From Janthinobacterium agaricidamnosum NBRC 102515 = DSM 9628 (lineage in GTDB: Bacteria > Pseudomonadota > Gammaproteobacteria > Burkholderiales > Burkholderiaceae_D), in NCBI RefSeq assembly GCF_000723165.1, contig NZ_HG322949.1:4472019-4536018 (forward strand): 64,000 bases of DNA, written 5' to 3'. Positions within the stretch are counted from its first letter, which is position 1. Each line of letters begins with the position of its first letter. Both the position numbers and the translations under genes were made by a program. The notes beneath the pieces were generated by a model. That model was not told the DNA's origin. It worked only from the letters and a program-made list of their open reading frames with translations, and searched no databases. Of the stretch, positions 17,789-26,120 are shown piece by piece.

Positions 17789-19128
17789 CGGCGTTCCTCC
17801 GGCGCGAGCAAGTCGGCGGCCAGGGCCTGGCCCAGCCGGTGGCCGGCATCGTCGCCACTCAACTCCCAGAACATGCCGCCGCGTAGCCCCTTGGCCTTGA
17901 TGTAGCGGTTTTTCTCGCGCAGCGATTGCGTATCGTCGTAGCTGATGAACACCTGGCTGGCCGGGTTGTACAGGTAGGGCACTTTGGCGGCGCTGTTCCA
18001 GTGGCGCGTAAAGCCGTTGCCGCCACGCTCGGGCTGGCCGTCCACGCCCGGCACCAGGTAACCTTGTTCGACCAGGTGGGCGTAGCTGAAGGTCGGCGTG
18101 TCGGCGTTGCCGGCAGCCGCACCGCCGCAGGCCTGGTACAGTCCGTCGCCGCGCGGACCGGCGGCGCAAGCGCTCCAGCCGTAGCCGTAAAACGGCATGC
18201 CCAGCACCAGCTTGGCGGGCGCCACGCCGGCAGCCAGGAAGCGCGACACGGTAGTGTCGGCATCAAAACCGGTGGCGGCCGCAGGGTCGGCCGGGTCGGC
18301 GTACAGCGGCGCGACGGCGCCATTGTTTTTATCCCACACGCCGTGGTAATCGTAGGTCATCAAGTTGATCCAGTCCAGGCTGCGCGCCAGTTCGACGATC
18401 CATTTTGTGCTGTCGGCGCCATCGCGGTCCTTGACAAAACCGCTATGCGCGCCGGCCGCGATGGTGATCAGGTAATGCTTGCCGTCGGCCTTGCCGGCCA
18501 GGTCGAACGCGCTGCGCAATTCGCGCGCCAGCGCGATGTAATTCTGCTTGTCGGCCGGCCGGTTGCAAACATGGCCGGCGCTGCACGGCACGCCGACCGC
18601 GGTCGGATGCTCCCAGTCGATATCCAGGCCGTCCAGTTGAAAACGACGCAGCATGGCCAGCGACGATGCGATGAACGCGCGGCGCGTGGCCGGCGTGTGC
18701 GCCATGTCGGAAAAACGGTTGGACCAGTCCCAGCCGCCGGCCGAGAGCAGCACCCGCAAGGCCGGGTTTTCCTTTTTCAGCGCGGCCAGCGCTTGCAGGT
18801 TGGCGGCGTCGGCTTGCGGCGCGGCCAGCAGCAGCGTGCCGTTGGCGGGGCTGGCCGGCCGGCCCTTTTCATCCAGGCAGGGCTTGACGCCGCCGGCGGC
18901 CGGATCGGGATTGCCATGCCGGCCATCCCAGCATATATCGGCAAACGCATACTGGATCACGCTGACATGATGCGGATTGATATTCTGCCGGGTGACCGGG
19001 AATGCCGCCGATTTCCAGCCCGGATAATAGGCCACGATTTCATGGGCCGGCGCGGCGCCGGACGACAGCAGCGGCAATAGCAGCGGTGCGCAGGCCAGCA
19101 TCCGCAAACAGGAGTGTAAAAGGGTCAT
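17785..19128 (-). CDS. Secreted GH18 chitinase
   Basis: A 447-residue glycoside hydrolase family 18 enzyme. The catalytic motif DGLDIDWE ends with the acid/base Glu173; other landmarks are LLSAGGWDWS, NLMTYDYHG, LGMPFYGYGW and the C-terminal GGMFWELSGDD. A hydrophobic signal sequence (about residues 5-25) points to export. No chitin-binding module is present, so it is a catalytic-domain-only enzyme. The exact start is uncertain: ATGs at 19146, 19137 and 19128 are in frame, and the last was chosen because the first abuts the terminator U-tract. It hydrolyses chitin to oligomers for the adjacent receptors. Confidence 0.85.
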   Translation of the reverse strand: MTLLHSCLRMLACAPLLLPLLSSGAAPAHEIVAYYPGWKSAAFPVTRQNINPHHVSVIQYAFADICWDGRHGNPDPAAGGVKPCLDEKGRPASPANGTLLLAAPQADAANLQALAALKKENPALRVLLSAGGWDWSNRFSDMAHTPATRRAFIASSLAMLRRFQLDGLDIDWEHPTAVGVPCSAGHVCNRPADKQNYIALARELRSAFDLAGKADGKHYLITIAAGAHSGFVKDRDGADSTKWIVELARSLDWINLMTYDYHGVWDKNNGAVAPLYADPADPAAATGFDADTTVSRFLAAGVAPAKLVLGMPFYGYGWSACAAGPRGDGLYQACGGAAAGNADTPTFSYAHLVEQGYLVPGVDGQPERGGNGFTRHWNSAAKVPYLYNPASQVFISYDDTQSLREKNRYIKAKGLRGGMFWELSGDDAGHRLGQALAADLLAPEERR

Positions 19129-19146
19129 CTGCACCATCTCGTTCAT

Positions 19147-19189
19147 CAAAAAAAACAGGAAAACCCCGGCCGGTGTGTCACCGGCCGGG
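19147..19189 (-). terminator. Terminator between TonB receptor 2 and chitinase
   Basis: A perfect 11-bp stem CCCGGCCGGTG/CACCGGCCGGG closes a 3-nt loop (19165-19189). Reading left, it is followed by TTTT and then a run of eight Ts. It should stop most transcription from the receptor gene before the chitinase. Confidence 0.85.
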
Positions 19190-19206
19190 TTCACGCTAAA
19201 AACGCC

Positions 19207-21921
19207 TTAGATCTTGGCGCGCAATCCGAAATAATACTGGCGGCCATTCGAATACAAGGCGGTCGGCTGGTCCTTGTTGGCGCCGTAATACTTCAGCACG
19301 GCGTTGTTCAGGTTCAGCACGTCGAAGGTCAGCGAATAGGTCTCGTTGATCTTGTAGTTCAGCGACGCCGCCAGGTTGCCGGTGCCGGCCACATACTGCG
19401 GCGAGCTGCTGAACAGGCCGGCCAGGAAACTCGAACGGTAGGTGTAGGCCAGGCGCGCGCTGAGATGCGCGTCCTCATAATACCCTTCCACATTGTAAGT
19501 GCCCTTGGAGCTGCCGACCACCGCCGCGCCGTCGGCCGCCTTGCCGTCGGTGTAGGTGTAATTGCCGACCACGCCGAAGCCGCCCCACAGTCCTTGCTGG
19601 TAGCTCAGTTCGACGCCCTTGTTCTTGGCGCCGATATTGGTCGGCGACTGGATCACATAGGTATTGAGCTTTTTAAAGGTGTTGTTGTAGTACGTGACCG
19701 GCGCGGTGCCGAAGGTCACGTAGGACGACATGTCCATGTAAAAAGCGCCGACCGACAGCATCGCCTTCGGCGCGAAATACCATTCCAGCGTGGCGTCGTA
19801 ATTGGTCGAGCGGATCGGTTTCAAGTCCGGATTGCCGCCGGTGCCGGTCAACAATTGATCGTTCAGGTTGACCGCGCCGACCAGCGCGCTGTAATCGGCG
19901 CGCGCCATGGTCTTGGCCACGGCCGCGCGCGCCACCAGCTGCGGCGACAGGTCGAACTTGAAGTTCGCGCTCGGCAGCACGTCGGTATAGGTATGCTCGA
20001 CCAGCGTCGGCGTGTACAGGCCGAACACATTGTTTTGGCCGATCGGGTTTTCGCCGCCCGGCACATTGGTGATCGTCGCCTGCTGGGTGCGCACCACGCG
20101 CACGCCGACATTGCCGCGCCATTTGTCGCCGGCCAGGTTGGCCATCGCATAGATCGCGCTGTTCTTTTCGCGGACATCCAGCTCGGCCGGCCAGTTTTGC
20201 GAATTCGGCCCGCCCGAGGTGTCGTATTTGTCGGCCCATGCCTGCAGCGCGGCCGGGTCGAGTTGCCAGTAGCGCCCTTTCGGACCGCCGCCGAGGCCGG
20301 AGCCGTAATTGCCCGGGTAGGTGCCGCCATTCCAGACCGGCAAAGGCGCGTTGGTGGTGCCGTCGCACAGCGCGCAGCTGCGGTTTTCCGGCCACGCCAC
20401 ATTGCGGTGATGTTCGTTGTAGCGCACGCCGAACTTGGCCGATTCGAAGATGCCGTTGCCGATGCTCAGTTCGCCATCGGCCTGCGCATATTTTTCAGTA
20501 TCGAGGGTCTTCACCTGCGAACCCCAGGCCGACGCCGTCACGACGTTGCCGAACTTCGATATATCGAGGCCGGGGAAAGACATTTGCGCGGCCGACAAGC
20601 CATTCAATTTGTACGATACGCCGATGCCGGTGATGCCCGCCTCATAGCCCAGGTCGACCGGGGTTTCGCCGATGCCGCGCGTGTAGCCGGCGCTGCCGGA
20701 CAGGCGCAAGCGATCGCTGGCGCGGTAGCTGGCATTGAAGTCCAGGTAGCCGGTCGACGAATTCGAGCCGGGCCGGTAAATCTGGTCCACCAGCGCCGGA
20801 TACAGCTGGCCGTTGTAGCCGGTGGTCCCGTTCGCGGCCGGATATTGCGAGGCCGGGATATCGGCCGCCACCAGCGTATTGTTCTTGATGGTGTAGCTGC
20901 TCGGGATCACGCCGACATGGTTGCCGTTATTATCGACCGCGTTCAGGTTGGCGCCCGGCTGGTTGTAAAAACTGCGGTTGTAATTGGCCGCGTCGAGCTT
21001 GGAGGTAAAGCCGTTCAAGTCCAGCATCCAGTCGGCATTCGGTTTCAGCTGGATGTCGATGCTGCCGCCGGTGCGCTTGCGGACTTGCTCGAACAGCGCG
21101 GAATTGATGCCCAGCGGCGCCAGCACGCCGGCCAGTTCCGGATGGGCCTTGGCGGCCGGGCTGTTGGCGTCGATTTCACCGTAGCCGAAAAATTCCTGGC
21201 CATCGCGCCGCTCATGGCGTTTTTGCGAAAACACTTGCAGCATCACGCCGAGGTTTTTTTGCTCGTTGCGCCAGTTGAACAAGGCGCTGATTTGCGGGTC
21301 GGTCTTGTCCGGCAAGTCGGCGTGGATCGCTTGCAGCGACAGCTCGGCCGTGAACGGATTCTTGAACGACAGCGGCTTGCGGGTTTCGATATTGATCGAG
21401 CCGGCCACGCCGCCTTCGACCAGGTCGGCCTGGGCGCTTTTTTGCACCGTCACGCGGCTGACGATCTCGGCCGGCAGCAAGGCGAAGCTGACGCTGCGTC
21501 CGACAGTGCCGACCTGGTCGGTGACGAACCAGTCGCCGGTGCCGACCGCGTGGCCGTTGATCAGGGTCTGGGTCAGGCTCGGGCTGGTGCCGCGGATGCT
21601 GACCCGGTCATTCTCCGAAAAACCGCCCTCGCCGCCGGCCGACGATGAAATATTCACGCCCGGCACGCGCTGCACCGCGTCGGCCACATTCTTGTCGGGC
21701 AGCTTGCCGATGTCTTCGGCGGTGATCACATCGATCACCGAATCGCTGTTGCGCTTCTGGTTCAGCGATTGCTGCAGCGAGGCGCGGATGCCGGTGACGA
21801 CGATTTCCTGCATATCCGGCGCAACCGGCGCGGTTTGCTGGGCTTGCGCCGCGATGCTGACGGCCAGCAGGGCCACCGCCGCCGCAACGGGTGTCAATAC
21901 AGGTGCCAAACGACTGTTCAT
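19207..21921 (-). CDS. TonB-dependent receptor, Xanthomonas/Caulobacter type (copy A)
   Basis: A 904-residue outer-membrane receptor: signal peptide (VALLAVSIAAQAQQ), TonB-box-like EIVVTGIRASLQQSLNQKRNSD, plug domain (about 55-180) and a 22-strand beta-barrel ending LYSNGRQYYFGLRAKI with terminal aromatic-rich strand. The N-terminus matches the Xanthomonas-Caulobacter receptor class often tied to carbohydrate uptake. Located between the chitinase and a second receptor of the same class, it probably imports chito-oligosaccharides. The ribosome site is GAGGAGAG. A terminator separates it from copy B upstream. Confidence 0.88.
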   Translation of the reverse strand: MNSRLAPVLTPVAAAVALLAVSIAAQAQQTAPVAPDMQEIVVTGIRASLQQSLNQKRNSDSVIDVITAEDIGKLPDKNVADAVQRVPGVNISSSAGGEGGFSENDRVSIRGTSPSLTQTLINGHAVGTGDWFVTDQVGTVGRSVSFALLPAEIVSRVTVQKSAQADLVEGGVAGSINIETRKPLSFKNPFTAELSLQAIHADLPDKTDPQISALFNWRNEQKNLGVMLQVFSQKRHERRDGQEFFGYGEIDANSPAAKAHPELAGVLAPLGINSALFEQVRKRTGGSIDIQLKPNADWMLDLNGFTSKLDAANYNRSFYNQPGANLNAVDNNGNHVGVIPSSYTIKNNTLVAADIPASQYPAANGTTGYNGQLYPALVDQIYRPGSNSSTGYLDFNASYRASDRLRLSGSAGYTRGIGETPVDLGYEAGITGIGVSYKLNGLSAAQMSFPGLDISKFGNVVTASAWGSQVKTLDTEKYAQADGELSIGNGIFESAKFGVRYNEHHRNVAWPENRSCALCDGTTNAPLPVWNGGTYPGNYGSGLGGGPKGRYWQLDPAALQAWADKYDTSGGPNSQNWPAELDVREKNSAIYAMANLAGDKWRGNVGVRVVRTQQATITNVPGGENPIGQNNVFGLYTPTLVEHTYTDVLPSANFKFDLSPQLVARAAVAKTMARADYSALVGAVNLNDQLLTGTGGNPDLKPIRSTNYDATLEWYFAPKAMLSVGAFYMDMSSYVTFGTAPVTYYNNTFKKLNTYVIQSPTNIGAKNKGVELSYQQGLWGGFGVVGNYTYTDGKAADGAAVVGSSKGTYNVEGYYEDAHLSARLAYTYRSSFLAGLFSSSPQYVAGTGNLAASLNYKINETYSLTFDVLNLNNAVLKYYGANKDQPTALYSNGRQYYFGLRAKI

Positions 21922-22034
21922 AAACTCTCCTCGATAGTGGTGATGCCCGCCGGCCGGGCCGGGCTGTTTTTTTATGGGGTACGGCTAGAACAACGACAAG
22001 CCAAACGAACGACAGCACTGTGCCGGCTGGCGCC

Positions 22035-22074
22035 GAAAAAAAAAGGCAAGCCTCTGAAAACGGAGACTTGCCTT
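22035..22074 (-). terminator. Terminator after TonB receptor copy B
   Basis: A stem AAGGCAAG / CTTGCCTT with a partly paired loop, followed leftwards by a run of nine Ts. It ends the transcript of the receptor at 22132-24894, with copy A starting about 110 nt further on. Confidence 0.85.
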
Positions 22075-22131
22075 GAGAGATACCGAGGACCGCCGCTGCC
22101 CACACCCCCGTGTGAACAGCGGCCGCTTTGA

Positions 22132-24894
22132 TTACATCTTGCCTTGCAGCGCCAGGTAGATCTGGCGGCCGTTCTTGTAGAACGAGCCCGGGACATCGTC
22201 GATGCCTGGAGTCTTGATGACCGAACGTACCATCGGATTGTTCAAGTCCTTGCCATCGAGCGTGATCGCCAGGTTTTCCGTCAGCTGGTACGCGATCGAC
22301 GCCGACAGCGTGCCGATCGAACCTTGATACGCGGCGCTGTTACGGCTGGTGCCGTTCAGGAAGCCGGAGCGGAAGTTATAGGTCAGGCGCGCGCTGAACT
22401 TGTCGTTTTCAAAGAAGCCGCCAACGTTATACGCATTACGCGAAGTACCGATCAGCGTGCAATCCGGGCTGATCGGATCGGCGCAAGGCGAGCCGAAGAC
22501 ATTGCCGGTTTCCTTGCCATTGGTATAGGTGTAATTGGCATTGACGCCAAAACCGGCCGGCAAGGCTTGCACATAAGCCAGTTCCAGGCCCTTGACTTCA
22601 GCCGTGGTATTGAATGGCGTGCCGATCTGATACACGGTGTTTTTCTTCTGCAACTGATTGTAGAAGGTGCCGGTGGTTTTGCCGTAAGTCACATAACCGT
22701 CGAGCGCCGAGAAAAACGCATTAGCCGATACCATCGATTTTGGCTCGAAGTACCATTCCACGCCGATATCAGCATTGTTGGCGCGGATAGGACGCAGGTT
22801 AGGATTGCCGACCACGCCGAACAGCTGCTGGTCGCGCAGGTCCAGGCCGGCCATCATGCCCAGCTCAGGACGCGCCATGGTGCGGCTGGCGCCAAAACGG
22901 ACCACCACGTCTTTCGCGACATCCAGGCGGAAGTTAGCGCTAGGCAAGAAGTCGTTATACGTGTTGGTGTAGTTCAGCAGCTTGTACTCGCCAGCGGCAT
23001 TGAGTTCGTAGCGGTTGACGTCTTCCTTGGTATGCACGATGCGCACGCCGAAGTTACCCGAGAAGCCTTCGGCGCCGAAATTTGCCATACCGTAGACCGA
23101 CTGGGTCGGTTCCTTGATGGTGAACTCGTTTTGACGCAGGTGGCCCGAATAATTCGCATACTTGCTCAGCCAGTTATTCACGGCGTCTTTCGAGAAAGTC
23201 CAGTAACCGGCGCCGTTGGTGCCCAGATCCCTGAAGCCGCTTGGGAACGAGACCAGGCCGCCCAGCGGCAGATTGGCAGGGTTGCCCAATGCATTCGCAT
23301 CGGTCGAGCCCTCGACATTCGAATTGATGCCGATGGCATCGAGCGTGCGCTTGTGCTCGGCGATCCGCGCACCGAATTGCAGCGACGAGACGACCGGCAA
23401 GTCAAGTTTCAACGTAGCGTCGACCTGGCCATAGTTTTCCTTGTCGATCGCTTTCACGTGGGAACCATAGGTGTACGGTTCGCCGCTGACGCCGCCGATC
23501 GAGAACTTGTCCGCGCCTGGAATCACGTAATTGATTGGATTCTTGGCGCCGTTCATGCTGTAACTACCGCCCTGGAACGGCATCCACACGCCCAGCGCGC
23601 CGCTGACGGTTTCGCCGACGCCGCGGGTGCTGCCCACTTTGGTGTTCAGGGTCAGGCGGTCATTGACGCGGAATTTACCGTCCAGGTTGATGAAGTCGGA
23701 ATTGCTCTTTGCCACAGGTCGGCTGAATTCTTCCTGCACCGCGCCCGAAATACCGGCGCAGCTAGGGCAATTGGCCGGCAGGTTGGCGTTCAGGCTGGTC
23801 AGTACGCCGCCAGCCACGCTACCGCTGAGGTTACCAGCCGGGAAGCCCGGAGGCGAAGCCCAGGTCGTGCCGAACGCGCGGCCCAGCGATTGCATGAAGT
23901 TGTGATTGATGTTAGGCGCATCGAGCTGCGAGTGGAACAGCGTCAAATCCAGCATCACGTCCTTGTTTGGCTTGATCTGTACGTCAAGCAGGCCGCCGTC
24001 GCGGGTACGGGTCTGCTCAAACCATGCCGTGCCGCCCAGGTAGTTGGCCTTGGCGCCGCTGGCGCCAGGGATCTCGTTGGCAATTGGCGAACCTGCTTCG
24101 ACCGGATCGTACCAGACGCCGTTTTCCTGGCCATAACGGCTCAAGGTGCGTTTTTGATGGAAGCCCTGCAACAATACCCCCAAGGTATTGCTATCGTTTT
24201 TCCACGCCAGCATGCCGCTGACTTGCGGATCGGTCTTGCCTGCGTTGGAGGAATACACCGCCCCCAGATTGACCTGGCCGGTAAACGATTTCTTGAAATC
24301 CAGCGGTTTGCGGGTTTCGATATCGACCACGCCTTCGGCGCCGCCTTCCAGCAGATCCGCTTGCGAACCCTTGTGCACGGTGACGCGGCCGATCAGCTCC
24401 GATGGAAACAGCGAGAAGCTGACGCTGCGGCCGCCGCCGATGATGTTGTCGGCGAACCAGTCGCCGCTGCCGACCGAGTGGCCGTTGAATGTGGTCAAGG
24501 TCAGGCCGAACGGTGTGCCGCGCAGTGCCACGCGGTCGTTTTCGCCGAAGCTGCCTTCGCCGCCGCCGGCTGCCGCGACGCTGACGCCTGGCAAACGTTG
24601 CAGGGAGTCGGCGATGTTTTTGTCCGGCATCTTACCCACGTCTTCCGCGGTAATGACTTCGACCAGAGTGTCGGAATTGCGTTTTTGGTTCAGCGATTGT
24701 TGCAAGGATGCACGAATACCGGTCACCACGATTTGCTGTTCTTCTTGCGGCGCGGCAGTTGTCTTGGCCGCGGCCGCATCAGCTTGCTGTGCCTGTGCAG
24801 AAAAACTGGCGCCCGCAATCAGGATCGCCACGGCGGCGGCGATCGGTTTCAAATGGGTGCGTGATGCATTACCAGGTGTCAAATTGCGTTTCAT
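22132..24894 (-). CDS. TonB-dependent receptor, Xanthomonas/Caulobacter type (copy B)
   Basis: A 920-residue outer-membrane receptor with a signal peptide (IAAAVAILIAGASFSAQAQQ), the motif QQIVVTGIRASLQQSLNQKRNSD, a plug domain with SGDWFADNIIGGGRSVSFSLFPSELIGRV, and a beta-barrel ending in NGRQIYLALQGKM. It is closely related to copy A in the N-terminal plug but differs in the barrel loops. GGGGGAG precedes the ATG. The upstream region carries the ACCAG repeats shared with the nag operon, so the same regulator probably controls it. Probable substrate: chito-oligosaccharides. Confidence 0.9.
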   Translation of the reverse strand: MKRNLTPGNASRTHLKPIAAAVAILIAGASFSAQAQQADAAAAKTTAAPQEEQQIVVTGIRASLQQSLNQKRNSDTLVEVITAEDVGKMPDKNIADSLQRLPGVSVAAAGGGEGSFGENDRVALRGTPFGLTLTTFNGHSVGSGDWFADNIIGGGRSVSFSLFPSELIGRVTVHKGSQADLLEGGAEGVVDIETRKPLDFKKSFTGQVNLGAVYSSNAGKTDPQVSGMLAWKNDSNTLGVLLQGFHQKRTLSRYGQENGVWYDPVEAGSPIANEIPGASGAKANYLGGTAWFEQTRTRDGGLLDVQIKPNKDVMLDLTLFHSQLDAPNINHNFMQSLGRAFGTTWASPPGFPAGNLSGSVAGGVLTSLNANLPANCPSCAGISGAVQEEFSRPVAKSNSDFINLDGKFRVNDRLTLNTKVGSTRGVGETVSGALGVWMPFQGGSYSMNGAKNPINYVIPGADKFSIGGVSGEPYTYGSHVKAIDKENYGQVDATLKLDLPVVSSLQFGARIAEHKRTLDAIGINSNVEGSTDANALGNPANLPLGGLVSFPSGFRDLGTNGAGYWTFSKDAVNNWLSKYANYSGHLRQNEFTIKEPTQSVYGMANFGAEGFSGNFGVRIVHTKEDVNRYELNAAGEYKLLNYTNTYNDFLPSANFRLDVAKDVVVRFGASRTMARPELGMMAGLDLRDQQLFGVVGNPNLRPIRANNADIGVEWYFEPKSMVSANAFFSALDGYVTYGKTTGTFYNQLQKKNTVYQIGTPFNTTAEVKGLELAYVQALPAGFGVNANYTYTNGKETGNVFGSPCADPISPDCTLIGTSRNAYNVGGFFENDKFSARLTYNFRSGFLNGTSRNSAAYQGSIGTLSASIAYQLTENLAITLDGKDLNNPMVRSVIKTPGIDDVPGSFYKNGRQIYLALQGKM

Positions 24895-25289
24895 TTACTC
24901 CCCCTTGATGTCGGCTTCAGAGTGAAACCATTCATTTTTAATGTGGATCTTGTTTCCATTCAACCAGTTGAGCGGCATCCTGCAGATCCTTCGGCACAAC
25001 CACTTACAAAACCAATTCAACGCCAATATACTACTAACCAATACCAGAACACTACCAGTTGAAATATTTTTTTCATATCGTTGTTTGGAACAGACAAACC
25101 ACTTTTGAGCGACCTAGTCCTGCCCTATGGAGAACAGCTGCAGGACAGATAATAGTTACATGTTGATTATATTTAAGACAAGATAAATTGGTTTGACCCC
25201 GGTCTTTTTTTGGTATTATCCAGCGACCCAACCACACACAGAGCGCGCACGTTTTCCACCCCAAGCGCCGTAACGGAGATCCGCACCGT
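24895..25289. other. Divergent regulatory region between TonB receptor B and GntR regulator
   Basis: 395 nt of AT-rich non-coding DNA. It holds the ACCAA/ACCAG repeat (25037-25060), another ACCAGTT at 24963-24969, a TATATT element on the minus strand close to the repeats, and a possible rightward promoter TTGACC (25193) / TATTAT (25214) with a short 15-nt spacer. No small gene was recognised. Confidence 0.6.
25037..25060. promoter_or_regulatory. Candidate GntR operator before TonB receptor B
   Basis: ACCAA (25037-25041) and ACCAG (25043-25047) are followed after 6 nt by ACCAGTT (25054-25060). The two ACCAG elements are again 11 nt apart, as at 4410 and 4421. The repeat lies close to a TATATT -10-like element for the receptor gene, suited to repression. 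The binding protein is inferred to be one or both GntR regulators of this locus. Confidence 0.45.
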
Positions 25290-26030
25290 ATGACAACCCT
25301 GGCTCATATCATGCATAGCCTGGGGCAGACCAGCAGCCTGCCCCTGTACCAGCAATTGCAGCGTGCATTGCGGGAGGCGATCGACAAGCGCATCCTGGGT
25401 CCCGACGAAGCCTTGCCGGCCGAACGCCAGCTGGCGACCGACCTGGCGGTGTCGCGCATCACGGTGCGCAAGGCGATCGACGGCCTGGTCAGCGAGGGGC
25501 TGCTGGTGCGGCGCCCTGGCTCGGGCAACTTCATCAATACCAGGATCGAAAAGAACTTCGCCAAGCTGACCTCGTTTTCCGAGGACATGCGGGCGCGCGG
25601 ACGCACCCCGCGCAGCGTCTGGCTGAAGCGTTCCGAGGGCACGGTAACGCCGGAAGAAGCGCTGCGGCTGCGGCTCAGCCCGGGCGCGCCGGTATACCGC
25701 TTCAACCGCATCCGCTACGCCGACGAAGTACCGATGTGCCTCGAATACGCCACCATCGTGGCGGCTTGCCTGCCATCGCTGCAGGCGGTCGACATCTCGA
25801 TGTACGATGCGCTGGAACAAGCCGGCAACCGCCCGGTGCGCGCCTTGCAGCGTCTCAGCGCGCTGTTGCTGAATGCCGAACAGGCCACCCTGCTGCAAGC
25901 GCAGGAAGGCGACGCCGGCCTGTCGGTCGAACGGCTGGGTTTCTTGCGCGACGGCCGCGCGGTGGAATTTTGCCGCTCCTACTTCCGTGGCGACATGTAT
26001 GACTTCGTGGCCGAGTTAAGTACCAATTAA
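25290..26030 (+). CDS. Second GntR/HutC-family regulator of the chitin locus
   Basis: 246 residues with a GntR winged helix (about 18-85; LPAERQLATDLAVSRITVRKAID) and a UTRA effector domain (100-240). It resembles the regulator at 5321-6055 through both domains but has its own promoter and is divergent from the TonB receptor. It probably senses a phosphorylated amino sugar and represses the receptor genes. GTAACGGAGAT precedes the ATG. Confidence 0.85.
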   Translation: MTTLAHIMHSLGQTSSLPLYQQLQRALREAIDKRILGPDEALPAERQLATDLAVSRITVRKAIDGLVSEGLLVRRPGSGNFINTRIEKNFAKLTSFSEDMRARGRTPRSVWLKRSEGTVTPEEALRLRLSPGAPVYRFNRIRYADEVPMCLEYATIVAACLPSLQAVDISMYDALEQAGNRPVRALQRLSALLLNAEQATLLQAQEGDAGLSVERLGFLRDGRAVEFCRSYFRGDMYDFVAELSTN

Positions 26031-26078
26031 AGCCAGGCTAATACCATGGCCTGGCGGCGGCAGACCAGCCAGCGGACA

Positions 26079-26105
26079 TAAAAAAAGCGCCAAGGCGCTT
26101 TTCTT
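26079..26105. terminator. Bidirectional terminator
   Basis: AAGCGCC-AA-GGCGCTT flanked by A6 on the left and TTTTC on the right. It serves both the GntR gene (plus) and the M16 peptidase gene (minus), which converge here. Confidence 0.8.
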
Positions 26106-26120
26106 ATCGATGCGATTGAC

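Noticed and set aside
19465..24864. Long plus-strand frames opposite both TonB receptors
   Set aside because: The receptors are unmistakable; the opposite frames show only antisense composition.
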